A DNA stretch of 64,000 bases from Symsagittifera roscoffensis (Eukaryota; Xenacoelomorpha; Acoela; Convolutidae), in assembly GCF_963678635.1 (NCBI RefSeq), contig NC_087063.1, positions 68,924,727-68,988,726 on the forward strand, written 5' to 3'. Of this stretch, positions 42,630 through 54,186 are shown piece by piece. Both the position numbers and the translations under genes were made by a program. The stretch's first letter is position 1. Every line of letters begins with the position of its first letter. The notes below the pieces were generated by a model that was not told the origin of the DNA, ran no database searches, and worked only from the letters and a program-made list of their open reading frames with translations.

Positions 42630-43731
42630 CATCAAGACATGACTCAGCAAAGTTTAGATGACGAACTAGGGGGTTTCATAATCGAAAGAGTCTAAGCAAC
42701 TACTCAATTGTGTTTTCAATTAAAATCTACAAGACTTCTAATTAAAACTTGTGCTATTTTTATATATTTTTTATTTATGAAATATTTTATTAGAAAATAT
42801 GAATCAAATATTGTCTAAATGTTTATTTTTAATAATTATATTATCTTGCTCATTTTTTCGATCAACTTACAATATTTGACAACTAACCTGAAACAATTTT
42901 CTTTTCAATTAAAACATGAATTAAACCGCGATCACTTGCGAAACAGAGTAAAGCCACTAAAAATCACTGAAAATCACAAAAATGAATGGTGGTAGCAATG
43001 CAAGACATTGAAAGATCCGTCATTTTGAACGAGATTTTGAAGTAAATCTCGGCTAACAATGTAGAATGGGTATTTCGTTTTGAAATAAAAAAAATTGTAT
43101 CGCAGGAAATTACTTGGTTTTTCGCTATGACTTTTATACATCTAATTCACTGGCCAACTTATTCCAACAACTTGTCCCTTAAAAAAGGTTTTCTTTCAAA
43201 ATCATGCAAATGTCTGGAAATGGTTGAAATAAAACTTTTATTGTGAATTTTAGAAATAAAATTGTAGAAATGAAACAAACGTTACAAAAGTTAGAAAATA
43301 TAAGCCAAGCAAATATAAGTTCATAGACAACAATAGACAAAAAAAGTAAAAAATTCATTTTCAATTTTTTCGTTTCGAAGTTTTTGTATTAAATGGAACA
43401 AAAAAAGTAGAATCTCAGTGGGATTTTTGAAATTCCTGAGTTTCTGACTTGTCTCAAATGTAAGAACTTTGTAAACTTTAATACATTGAACAATGGCTCG
43501 TTGTTAACTTAAGTTGCTGTTTCTATATGACTACAAAAACTTGCTTTTAAACTCTGTAAAACAAACCAAACTGCATCCAGTTTCAAGCATTAATAATCGA
43601 TTATATTAAAATTTTAGTACCAGTCTCACTAAAACTGAGAAACAATGATTGTCTTTACACTTTGTACAAACGCGAACTCTATTCAAGTATTGTCAAATCA
43701 AGTGGGGAGTAGTCAATCAGCTTATTTGCAG

Positions 43732-43888
43732 TGTTCAGCATAAATTACAATGGAAAGGAGCTGTAAAAAACACCAAGCGTATCAAAGAATCGATTCGTTC
43801 GGAAAAGTTCAAAAAACATTATCTAAGTTCTAATCAAAAACTTGCAACTACGCAGACTCTGGGCTCAGCTTTTTTAGACAGAATTTGA
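43732..43888 (+). CDS. Candidate terminal exon, Lys-rich
   Basis: Acceptor cttatttgcag, then one base and 51 codons to TGA: VQHKLQWKGAVKNTKRIKES, IRSEKFKKHYLSSNQKLATT, QTLGSAFLDRI. It begins right after the last tandem unit. No partner exon was found, so it may belong to a gene lying mostly elsewhere. Confidence 0.35.
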
Positions 43889-44801
43889 AACCTCAAAATA
43901 TGAATCTAATTTGTTCAAAATAATTGATTGTTTTATTGACGGTTATGGTTGTGTAAATAATGAGCGTGTCAATTTTTCTAGTAGTTTTTGAATTTTTCTT
44001 CATAAAATTCTTGTCAAAGTTAATCATATTTCATTTTAAATGCGTTTCAACGAACAAATTTTTGTTATTTTCTTTCAAGATGAAAAAATTGTAAGAATTT
44101 TTAAACAGGTATGTTAAAATTTTCGAGAAAAAATTTTGCATGATGCAACTTTTTGTTGACTTCTTACAAAACATATGCAAAAACCAAACTTATTTTTTCT
44201 TATGCAAACGCAAAAATGCAAAAATTTATTGTAAAAAGCTTGTTAAATCATTGCCAAAATATTTCAACATTTTTGTTTTCGAGTGCTATTCCCTATCTTA
44301 ATACATTGTTTTTCTGATTTTCTTGTTCAACAGTGATGCAAAAAACAGATTTCTTCATTATCAAAATTGAAAGCAAGAAATTCATTTACTTTAATTGTTA
44401 ACAGTGCAAGAAAACGTTGTGCAATAACTTTTTTGAAAAACAAAAACATTTAGTGAAAATTTTCTTAATTTGCAAGTTTTTCTTAGATTTTTTTAAAACG
44501 TATGCAAAAAAGTTGAGAAAAACACTGTAAAGGCATGTAATGATGTTTCCATCATGCATGCAAAAATTGTGACGTTTTTTTATCAAATCAGTAAAAAACG
44601 ATCTCAAAAATTTTAGAAGAGGAAACTGTTTTAATTTTTTTTACCATCTTGCAAAAGCTTTGTGTTTTGCAAAGTGCAAAAATTATATGATTCTTGCAAA
44701 AATGTGTAATAAAAATTTTTGCATTATCTCTTACCTTATCTCTTTGTTCCTATCTCTTTAAAAAAATTCAATTACAAAACACAAGACAATAACCAAATTA
44801 T
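43889..44801. other. AT-rich DNA with TGCAAAAA words
   Basis: No coding signal. 44150-44720 is unusually rich in GCAAAA/TTTTGC words. Confidence 0.5.
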
Positions 44802-45371
44802 TTACAAATCAAAGAGCTGTCGAGCAGCTGAGTTCTCAAAATTTTGCAAGTTCTCAATGGAGCGCAAAACTGGTCTTTGCTCCATCGCTGGTGGTTGTCT
44901 TGGTGGTTCGCTGACTAGAGTTCTCGGTTCAGAGAACCCCTCATCCTCTTCGATAGTAATTGGGTTCTCCACAGATCCCTCTTCCTCCCAAGGAAAGAGG
45001 AAATCGTCGACTGGTTGTGCCACATATCTTGAGTCAGGAATCTCGGGGTAGTTCATTCCCACATGCTCAGACACTTCCTCCATCATTTGCATGGTTCCAA
45101 GTTGGTTCTCTGTGATGGGAACTTGCGTCATATGATATTCGTTGAAATCTCTTCGCATCACCTTCACCATGTGCCAGACTTGGATTGGGATGTCTATTCT
45201 TGCTAGAAAAACTCCAGACACTGTTTCTCGCACTTGGATTTGTACTAGATTAGGCGAAAATTCTACCGAGAACATAAGGTTGCTGTTTTGCACCGAGAAG
45301 ATAATTTTGAGCAATAAAATGAGTAAAAGATACAGAGTTAAAAGATCGGTTGATTTGCAGTTGGGAGGCAA
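44802..45371 (-). CDS. Unknown 189-aa ORF with hydrophobic N-terminal segment
   Basis: Open from a TTG at 45371; the first ATG is 45275 (MFSVEFSPNLVQIQVRETVS), and the frame may extend upstream through an exon. If the upstream part is used, LLTLYLLLILLLKIIFS is a signal peptide or membrane segment. The middle (FLARIDIPIQVWHMVKVMRR) is strand-like. The last 90 residues are acidic and Pro-rich (PWEEEGSVENPITIEEDEGF). Codon use is less AT-biased than the surroundings. No family recognised and no neighbour explains it. Confidence 0.5.
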   Translation of the reverse strand: MPPNCKSTDLLTLYLLLILLLKIIFSVQNSNLMFSVEFSPNLVQIQVRETVSGVFLARIDIPIQVWHMVKVMRRDFNEYHMTQVPITENQLGTMQMMEEVSEHVGMNYPEIPDSRYVAQPVDDFLFPWEEEGSVENPITIEEDEGFSEPRTLVSEPPRQPPAMEQRPVLRSIENLQNFENSAARQLFDL

Positions 45372-46253
45372 GTAGCTGACGGTAGTTAAGTTGAAGTTAA
45401 AGTATTTAGAGCTGAGAGAGGAGGTAGATGATGGTAGTTAAGTTTAAAATAAAATGATTTTCAATTTCGAGAAATGGGTACCTTCAACTCGAATGTGTGG
45501 TATAACCAATCAGAATTGATTTTCCTTATTTGGATTGTAGTCGTGTCCAATCAGATTCCAGAAGACATCTTTTAGCAGAATGAAAGTTCCATAAACAATT
45601 ATTAAAAAGTCCGATCTAGCCTGATTGATTAACAGGGCAGCTGGGTGACCTCTGAGAGCTCTGATTTGACATTGAGAAGGGCAGCTGGGGGTACCTCTGA
45701 GACCGCCCTTGATGTAGACTTTGTTGTTTTTGTTGGAGGGGGACCTCTTAGACCAACCTCGCAGTGGTAGCTTGATGATGCAGCAAAGTGTCGCTGATGA
45801 TGCCCTTAAAAAGCGATGATTATGCACTGAATTGCCATGATGATGCCCTGAAGTGGCGGTGGTGATGCCCTGAAGTTTGGAGAATGTTGGCACTGTTCGC
45901 AGGCACTCTTGGCACTTGTAGAATGTTGGCATGGTTTGCTGGCCTTGAAGTTGTAGACTTGAAGATGAAAAGTTCTTGTAGACTTTGAACAGCTGTGGGA
46001 CCTCTGAGGCATCCTGTGATTTAGATAGGTACCCTTGAAGAGGCTCGTTTAGTCAAAAGTGTCAGCTCTGGGGAACATTCTGCCATTCTGGAGGCAGCTC
46101 TGGGGAACCTTTGAAGCTCTGGAGTCAGCTCTGGGACACCTTTCCTGCTCCACCGTCAGCTCTAGTGGACATTTGTTTTTTCTTTTCTGTGGTCGCCAAA
46201 TATTTAAGATCGAAGTCACATACATCTTAATCTGTTTTCGTTTCCTTTTCCAA

Positions 46254-46478
46254 ATGTCAATAAATACATCATCCAAAATTGTGTTTACGGCGGATAAAAG
46301 ACAGCTTTTTCGAGAACTGAAGCAAATCAAAGAACAGAAAACTCAAAAAGAAACGGAACTGCCAAATGAAAAAATAAAAAAATTGATGTTTTTTTCAGAA
46401 TAGAGGAGCATCGAATAATCTCAAAAAAATCAACAAATTCGATCAATTAATCCCAAGCTATGAAGCCAGTATGAAATA
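46254..46478 (+). pseudogene. Small ORF, copy 1
   Basis: ATG 46254 opens MSINTSSKIVFTADKRQLFR, a Lys/Glu-rich stretch and ELPNEKIKKLMFFSE, stopping at 46403. Shifting one frame at the T-run just before the stop continues NRGASNNLKKINKFDQLIPS and ends YEASMK with TAA at 46476. Four copies in the window show the same sense broken at different places, so an ancestral protein of about 75 residues is inferred. Function unknown. Confidence 0.45.
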
Positions 46479-46717
46479 AGTAGTGTTTGGAACAAAAACT
46501 TTGTATTATCTGATTTTTTGTATAAAGTAGAATAAATAGCTTATAACAGCGACGTTAAAAAATCTATTTGAGATTGTTCAGAACTAATTTTTCTAAAATT
46601 AGAAAAAAAACCGTTTCAATAAACAAAGCCGGAAGAAGTTCTGATCCGTAGAATTATCGGTATATCTCTCTGCTACTCATATTCAAGTTCATATGAGAGG
46701 ACTCCAAAGTTCTTCAA

Positions 46718-47510
46718 AAATTTAAATTGCTAGATAATTAAAAAATGTTAACTTAGTTTGTTATGGAAAAAAGTTTCGACGTTTGAAACGATATGGGAGC
46801 ATTTGATGCAATACTTTTGGAGTTGACACAAAAGGAGAAAAATTCACAAACAACCAGTGATCAGCCAGATATCATTTTTCAGAACATGAGAAAACAATTT
46901 ACATAATGATAATGGGTGAGGCTCAATGTGTAATGCGTCTTGTATTAAAACAGTAATGTTAAAACTAGAGCAAAATCTGCTTCCACAAATTTTTCAATTG
47001 GTTCGATAGTTTTTGATTATAATTAATACAACGTTATAACAGCTGATTTTGAAAAATCAAGAAAAATCGTATGTGCTGGTAAATCTCAATTAGTACCACG
47101 ACAGAGAAAACAGCATCAAATTTGAAATGTCATAACTGTGTACACAACTGACTTTTTAAAAATTCATAACGAACTTGTTGTTTGTTCCTTTTTAAAAAAG
47201 GAAAAACAAAAACAATATGCTTCCACAAAACAAGATAATATCATCAAAGGTTTGTCCAGTAAAATTAAATAATCAAGTTTAATAATCAAGAAACACTTTT
47301 GTTGCTTTGAATTGATAATGGATCAAAAGTTAAACTTTGTTAAATTGAAAAAACTACAAGGTTTCGTAGCGTAATTTTTCGTTAGAAAAAACTTTAAAAT
47401 AAATTTTTGGGCATTCTTGTTGTCCGTGAGGTGTTTCGTAAAGAGATATACGAACAAAGCTAAGAACTCCTAGATAGAGATGAAACCTTTCTTTTTGACT
47501 TTTTTGGACA
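46718..47510. repeat. Single diverged monomer related to the 957-bp satellite
   Basis: Matches the satellite unit over most of its length in the same order (ttgctagataatt, gatatgggagcatttgatg, gcgtaatttttcg, cgaacaaagctaagag, tagagatgaaacctttc). The internal duplication present in each satellite unit is not present here. Units D2 and D3 lack this segment. Confidence 0.75.
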
Positions 47511-48051
47511 GTTTCATGCAAATATACATCTACTATTTCGTTAATGCAAAGTAAGTCGTAATTCCAAAGAAGCAAGTTCTCCTTGGCCAAAACAAAAGCC
47601 ACCAGATGAAAGCAAAAAAATGGAAAAACAGGCAAAGTTTGAGCCTTTCCCCTCATTGCGCGGGCTTGAACATTCTTTACTTATCTCATTCGCTTTTTAA
47701 CCGTCATCGTGAAAGACAAAAAAAAATTTAATCCACAAGCTTTTTCTTTTTTCATAATTTTCAGGCATTTCAGTTTACCCGTACGCAGGGGATTTTCTGT
47801 GCAATATCTGAAATTCTCTATTTCTTACGTTTACTGATTCTCAGTTCTGAAACTCTTTATTTCATACCTTATTAAAATTTTGAAAAATTCAGATCCGAAA
47901 TTTGGAGCTGTAATAGAAGATTTCAGATCTGAAGTAACCTCGAAAAACAAAATTTCAGACGGCTGTTTGATGTAGTGCAATGATGGCTATTACGGGCGCG
48001 CATCTGTCTCCGAAGACAAGACGCGTATACTGAAACTGCTTAACTCCTTGA

Positions 48052-48405
48052 TTAGTCGGCCACAAGAACCGTAGTACACTTTGATCGTCTTCTTTCATGC
48101 CTAGGTACGATATTCGTAACGGTGGCGGATGTAGGAAAAGTCAATATCAGTTGCATTGTGAGTTTGTCTTTTTGTAGTCGTCGTTCTTGAGATTCAAGAT
48201 GAGCTTTAGCAGCAACGTAGTTGCTTGGCAAGGTTATGTTGCTTTTCCAAAGCAAAATGATTTGGTTGCGATTTCCATCGTGTTGAATGCTTTGTTTCAT
48301 AAACTCTAGCTGCTTAGTAAATTTGCTTGAAAATGACCCTTTAGTTAGCTTGCAAGTTTTCCCGGACTCTTTGATTTTCCAAAAATTTTCAACAATTTCA
48401 GTCAA
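48052..48405 (-). pseudogene. BEL/Pao RT start, relic 1
   Basis: ENFWKIKESGK, then GNRNQIILLWKSNITLPSNY and AHLESQERRLQKD, the segment just before the RT fingers in BEL/Pao polyproteins. Stops follow, and the RT core is not recognisable. Confidence 0.65.
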
Positions 48406-48775
48406 GTAAGCATTCTTGTGTTGATTTGTGTCTATGAAGTTGGTTAGAAGATAATTGCACTGCTCATCTAAAGACTTTTAATGAAGCGGATCGGTTAACT
48501 TCCATCCCAGCAAATTGCGCACACCATAGGGAGTACCGGCAGGGCCTTTCAAAAATTCCTTCTCTGTGTTAGGCCAGAAAGCGTCGATGCCGAGTAGAAT
48601 GTGTACTGAGTAGTATTGTCGAGGAGTTTAGGAAATGCGAGGTGTCGTAGATGGTCATACCGAGATCATACGTTGTTCAGTTTTACGATATCTATAAAAT
48701 CGAAGTGTAGAGTTTCGACCGAGTAGACTGATTGCAGATTAAACGTAGCAGAAGTAGAGTTGAAAGGTCTGTGAG

Positions 48776-49000
48776 TTAAATTAGAGCTGACGAAACAGTG
48801 TCCTCACTGAAAGCACTACGAATGATTACTTCAACAATTCGACTGGGCTTAAACTGAAAAGTGTCAGCTGTGCATATTAGGACACAAGAACAGCTGCAGC
48901 AATTATCCAGAATTGCATAGCATCGAACCGCCTGGTCGTTGCTGATTAAAGTAATTGGCATAAAAGAGAGTTGGTGTTTCAAACAGTAATTTTTAATCAT
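48776..49000 (-). pseudogene. BEL/Pao protease, relic 1
   Basis: LSFMPITLISNDQAVRCYAI, then LDNCCSCSCVLICTADTF: a DUF1758-like aspartic protease in which the catalytic Asp is kept (ILDN). Broken on both sides. Confidence 0.55.
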
Positions 49001-49211
49001 TGGTTTTCCAAATTGGTATTATTGAGTTTCTGGGTATGTCCCTGTGCAGTTTTATCCTGATTACTATTTGGAAAAGAGTGGTACTTTCCACCGCAGTTAT
49101 TTATGATACGACGTCTTGCAGAAGCACAGTCAACTGACCTATGGTTCACGCAATTGAAGCACAACTGATTATTCTACACCAAGTGAATTTTTGTTGCGTA
49201 TTTAGCTTCTT

Positions 49212-49560
49212 TTAAGCTAGGCAATGTCCAATGTAGTGACCTTTACTGTCCAGCAGACATAACCATTTCAATTTACATGCCTCATTCTTGAAGTTAATCT
49301 TTTTTTCGGTACGCTGGCTGTTAAGCATGATTACGAAAGACTTTTGTTTTTTGTTGTTTCTCCAATTTTGTTTCCCGTAAGAGGAGGCGATGCATCGGGT
49401 AAAACCAGAATTGTAAAGCCAGTCGGCGAGATCCTTGAGTGTAGCATAGTTCAACCCATCATGTTTGCAGTACTCTTCCCATTTGAACAAGACTGCTGGA
49501 GGAAAATTATAGCGAACAAGTCCAGTACGGTTGCTCGAGTTCAAGTCGGACGTATAGTTC
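49212..49560 (-). pseudogene. BEL/Pao gag C-terminal part, relic 1
   Basis: NFPPAVLFKWEEYCKHDGLN, NYATLKDLADWLYNSGFTRC-like sequence, and a degenerate knuckle KWLCLLDSKGHYIGHC. This fits the Gag region before the protease. Confidence 0.55.
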
Positions 49561-50351
49561 TATAGTTCGAAACTCTGCTTAAGCTTACGTAGTAAAGCAT
49601 CGAAAATGACGAAAAATGGAGGTTCAAGCCCTTAGCCCTTATTTTAACATCCTTAATATCATTTTTTTTTCTGTAGACAAAACATACGAACTGTGGTTGG
49701 CACTACGAGCCTGCGTAACTCGTTTAGAGCTTTTATTAGCTTTTTATAAAAATTGAAGTATCACGTACTTCAGGTATTAACTACGAAGTAGTTTCGATAT
49801 TTTTTGATTTAGCGGCGAACCTTGGCTGAGAATACAATTTTACCTTTTGAATAAGAAGAGAATTTTTTAAGACCCCACTGGTTCACTTTTTAATAAAACA
49901 TTACGCTAAGGGCGCGCTTATGTTTTTTTTCGCAAGTTTCGAGAAAAACTTTGGAATGGTACATTAGATTGAATGCACTTTTTTTTTCTTTTTTTTTTGG
50001 TTTTTGGTTAAGAAAATTTTGGCTATCGGGTTCTGGCTATCGATTTTTTTAACCGAGAAAATCTACATTTGCATATAGAGAATAAACAATTTAACAATCA
50101 GAAAAGCAAAGCTTAATCATGAAACTATAGGTTATGAAATAGCGTTTTAGATTCGTTTTCAGTATGAAGTTGTAGCACAACCAAGAGTTTGGACAGTTCG
50201 AAAAGGAGTTAAATACTACCACTCTTCGAGTACTGAAAAAAGATCCAAAACATTGTTGTAAATCTTTTCAAATCGTTGTTTTTCAACAAAAAAAGGCCGT
50301 GCCTGATTGAAGGCGATGATTACGGTCAACTAGAAAACAACAAAATAGTTG
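49561..50351. other. AT-rich DNA, no gene seen
   Basis: Holds a block (49670-49870) that recurs at 53955-54170. It may include part of the BEL/Pao 5' end, but no LTR was proved. Confidence 0.4.
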
Positions 50352-51018
50352 TCTAAAACATCTTTCAGCAGATTGAAAGTTCCATGAAAATTTACTAAAA
50401 GTCCGATCTAGCCTGATTGCTTAACAGGGCATCTGGGGTCCATCTGAGAGCTCTGATTTGACGTTGAGAAGGACAGCTGGGTGACCTCTGAGACCGTCGT
50501 TGATGTAGACTTTGTTGTTTTTGGTGAAGGGAGACCTCTGAGACCAACCTCGCACTGGTGATGATGCCCTTAAAAAGCACTGATGACTCACTGAGTTGGC
50601 CTTGATGATGCCCTGAATTGGCGCTGATGATGCCCTGAATTTTGGAGAATGTTGGCACTGTTCGCAGGCACTCTTGGCACTTGTAGAATGTTGGCATGCT
50701 TTGCTGGCATTGAAGATGTAGACTTGAAGATGAAAAGTTCTTGTAGACTCTGAACAGCTGTGGGACCTCTGAGGCATCCTGTGATTTAGATAGGTACCCT
50801 TGAAGAGGCTCGTTTAGTCAAAAGTGTCAGCTCTGGGGAACATTCTGGCATTCTGGAGGCAGCTCTGGGTAACCTTTGAAGCTCTGGAGTCAGCTCTGGG
50901 ACACCTTTCCTGCTCTACCGTCAGCTCTAGTGGACATTTGTTTTTTCTTTTCTGTGGTCGCCAAATATTTAAGATCGAAGTCACATATATCGTTAATTGT
51001 TTTCGTTTCCTTTTCCAA

Positions 51019-51246
51019 AAGTTAATAAATACATCATCCAAAATTGTTTTTACGGCGGATAAAAGACAGTTTTTTCAAGAACTGAAGGAAATCAAAGAAA
51101 ACAGAAAACTCAAGATGAAACGGAACTGCCAATTGAAGAGCTAAAGAAATTTGATGTTTTTTTTTCAGAATAGAGGAGCATCGAATAATCACAAAAAAAT
51201 CAGCAATTTCGATCAGTTTAACCCACGCCATGAAGCTAGTATGAAA
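51019..51246 (+). pseudogene. Small ORF, copy 2
   Basis: Same sense as 46254, but the start codon is AAG and a one-base gain in an A-run shifts the frame before ETELP; the T-run is also one base longer. The tail reads NRGASNNHKKISNFDQFNPR-like sequence and has lost the stop. Confidence 0.45.
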
Positions 51247-51992
51247 TCAGAAGTGTTTGGAACAAAAACTATGTAATATCGGATTTTTTGTATTAAGTAG
51301 GTTAAATAGCTTATAACAACGACGTTAAAAAACCTATTTGAGATTGTTCAGAACTAATTTTGCTGAAAATAGAAAAAACCGTTTCAATAGACAAAGGAGG
51401 AAAAAATCTGATCCATCGAATTATCGGTATATCTCTCTGCCACTCATACTTAGTAAGTTCATATGAGAGGACTCCCAAGAAAAAAAAATGCAAAGTAAGT
51501 TGTAATTTAAAAGAAGCAAGTTCTCCTTGGCCAAAACAAAAGTCACCAGATGAAAGCAAAAAAATGGAAAAACAGGCAAAGTTTGAGCCTTTCCCCTAAT
51601 TGCGCGGGCTTAACATTCTTTACTTAGCTCCTTCGCTTTTTAAACGTCATCGTGAAAGACAAAAAAAACTTAATACACAAGCTTTTTCTTTTTTCTTAAT
51701 TTTCAGGCATTTCAGTTTACCGTACCCAGGGGATTTTCTGTGCACAATCTGAAATTCTCTATTTCTTACGTTTACTGATTCTCAGTTCTGAAATTCTTTA
51801 TTTCATACCTTATTAAATTTTTGAAAAATTCAGATCCGAAATTTGGAGCTGAAATAGAAAATTTCAGATCTGAAATAACCTCGAAAAACGGAATTTCAGA
51901 GGGCTGTTTGATGTAGTGCGAAGATGGCTATTACGGGCGAGCATCTGTCTCCGAAGACAAGACGCGTATACTGACACTGCTCAACTCCTTTA

Positions 51993-52322
51993 TTAGTCGG
52001 CCACAAGAACCGTAGTACACTTTGATTGTCTTCTTTCATGCCTAGGTACGATATTCGTAACGGTGGCGGATGTAGGAAAAGTCAATATCAGTTGCATTGT
52101 GAGTTTGTCTTTTTGTAGTCGTCGTTCTAGAGATTCAAGATGAGCTTTAGCAGCAACGTAGTTGCTTGGCAAGGTTATGATGCTTTTCCAAAGCAAAATG
52201 ATTTGGTTGCGATTTCCATCGTGTTGAAAGCTTTGTTTCATGAACTCTAGCTGCTTAGTAAATTTGCTTGAAAATGATCCTTTAGTTAACTTGAAGTTTT
52301 CCCGGACTTTTTGATTTTCCAA
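51993..52322 (-). pseudogene. BEL/Pao RT start, relic 2
   Basis: Near-identical to relic 1 (GNRNQIILLWKSIITLPSNY, AHLESLERRLQKD), with a Leu in place of Gln in the conserved LESLERRL motif, closer to the family consensus. Confidence 0.65.
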
Positions 52323-52719
52323 AAATTTTTAACAATTTCAGTCAAGTAAGCATTCTCGTGTTGATTTGTGTCTATGAAGTTGGTTAGAAGATAATTGCAC
52401 TGCTCATTTAAAGACTTCTAATGAAGCGGATCGGTTAACTTCCATCCCAGCAAATTGAGCACACCATAGGGAGTGCCGGCAGGGCCTTTCAAAGTTTTCT
52501 TCTCTGTGTTAGGCCAGAAACTGTCGATGCCGAGTAGAATGTGTACCGAGTAGAATTGTCGAGGAGTTTAGGAAATGCGAGGTGTCGTAGATGGTCATAC
52601 CGGGATCATACGTTGTTCAGTTATACGATATCTATCAAATCGAAGTGTAGAGTTTCCACCGAGTAGACTGATTGCAGAGTAAACGTAGCAGAAGTAGAGT
52701 TGAAAGGTCTAATGTGCAG

Positions 52720-52944
52720 TTAAATTAGAGCTGACGAAACAGTGTCCTCACTGAAAGCACTACGAATGATAACTTCAACAATTCGACTGGGCTTAAACTG
52801 AAAAGTGTCAGCTGTGCATATTAGGACACAAGAACAGCTGCAGCAATTATCCAGAATTGCATAGCATCGAACCGCCTGGTCGTTGCTGATTAAAGTAATT
52901 GGCATAAAAGAGAGTTGGTGTTTCAAACAGTAATTTTTAATCAT
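52720..52944 (-). pseudogene. BEL/Pao protease, relic 2
   Basis: The translated segment is the same as relic 1 at 48776-49000 as far as I can see, so this duplication is recent. Confidence 0.55.
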
Positions 52945-53149
52945 TGGTTTTCCAAATTGGTATTATTGAATTTCTGGGTATGTCCCTGTGCAGTTTTATC
53001 CTGATTACTATTTCCCACCGCAGTTATTTATGATACGACGTCTTGCAGAAGCACAGTCAGTTGACCTATGGTTACCCACGCAGTTGAAGCACAACTGATT
53101 ATCCTACACTAAGTGAATTTTTGTTGCGTACTTAGCTTCTTTTAAGCTA

Positions 53150-53830
53150 GGCAGTGTCTAATGTAGTGACCTTTACTGTCCAGCAGACATAACCATTTCA
53201 ATTTACATGCCTCATTCTTGAAGTTAATCTTTTTTTTTCGGTACGCTGGCTGTTACGCATGATTACGAAAGACTTTTGTTTTTTGTTGTTTCTCCAATTT
53301 TGTTTCCCGTAAAAGGAGGCGATGCATCGGGTAAAACCAGAATTGTAAAAACAGTCCGCGAGATCTTTAAGTGTAGCATAGTTCATCCCATTATGTTTGC
53401 AGTACTCTTCCCATTTTAACAGGACTGCTGGAGGAAAATTATAGCGAACAAGTCCAGTACGGTTGCTCGAGTTCAAGTCGGACGTGTAGTTCTTCAGTTC
53501 GAAACTGTGCTTCAGCTTATGTAGTAAAGCATCGAAAATGACAAAAATTGGAGGTTTATTAAGATGCGGTCGCTCAAAATTATCCAGCTTGCTAGTAAAA
53601 CCTGCAAAAACAAATTTAGGGTTACCACATGCCACATCTGCGAATTAGCTCGTCTATTGCTTGAGCAAACTGCTAAGAACTTGGAGGGCACGACGATATA
53701 TCATCTGCCAATTCTTGCAGGCATTCAAAAGCCCTTAGCTCTTATTTTAACATCCTCTAATTCTATAGATTGGGCAATTTCGCTGCTAAGTTGTCGTTCA
53801 AGGCTCTCAAGAGAATTATGGCGAAACGTC
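53150..53830 (-). pseudogene. BEL/Pao gag, relic 2 (longer)
   Basis: NFPPAVLLKWEEYCKHNGMN preceded by FTSKLDNFERPHLNKPPIFV and KLKHSFELKNYTSDLNSSNR. Further upstream, coding-like pieces SLERQLSSEIAQSIELEDVK and ELRAFECLQELADDISS appear in other frames. This is the most complete Gag of this family here. Confidence 0.55.
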
Positions 53831-54186
53831 CATTTAATTATGAGCGCTTGTTATGAGATCCTTGGAGCCATCGCTAGAGTAGTGAAAAGGTTTTAGAAAT
53901 GGCTGAATAAGTTTAGAAGAGAAGTTAAAATGAAGGAAAGTAGGTTTAGGTATCTTTTTTTTTTCTGTAGACAAAACATACGAACTGTGGTTGGCACTAC
54001 GAGCCTGCGTAACTCGTATAGAGCTTTTATTAGCTTCTTATAAAAAATGAAGTATCAAGTACTTCAGGTATTAACTACAAAGTAGTTACGATATTTTTTT
54101 GATTTAGCGGCGAACCTTGGCTGAGAATACAATTTTACCTTTTGAATAAGAAGAGAATTTTTTAAGACCCCACTTATGATGAAGCA

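Larger units (their letters stand above)
34338..43650. repeat. Three tandem units carrying the terminal exon of the second host gene
   Basis: Units begin at a shared word (agttctaaaaaaaa.tttattgaaagaatgcag) at about 34338, 37089 and 39147. Unit B lacks the part between about 34665 and 35905 of unit A. Unit A lacks a stretch of about 560 bp present at 38250 and 42995. Unit C is the longest, with extra sequence between 40330 and 41560. Confidence 0.75.
45562..50351. repeat. Second tandem duplication, unit D1
   Basis: Contains a GATGATGCCCTGAA-type minisatellite (45770-45880), a CAGCTCTGG-rich block (46060-46150), the small broken ORF, a single satellite-like monomer (46718-47510) and BEL/Pao fragments (48052-49560). 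Confidence 0.75.
50352..54186. repeat. Second tandem duplication, unit D2
   Basis: Repeats D1 with high similarity; the BEL/Pao fragments are offset by about 3.94 kb. The satellite-like monomer is missing at 51478. It contains about 175 bp of gag (53555-53730) that D1 lacks. Confidence 0.75.

Noticed and set aside
45510-46330. Minus-strand frames with repeated LQGI and QECL motifs
   Set aside because: They come from the GATGATGCCCTGAA minisatellite and CAGCTCTGG repeats; copies in D2 break the frames.
53564-53896. 110-codon plus-strand frame
   Set aside because: Antisense of the BEL/Pao gag relic; absent from unit D1, where that part is deleted.
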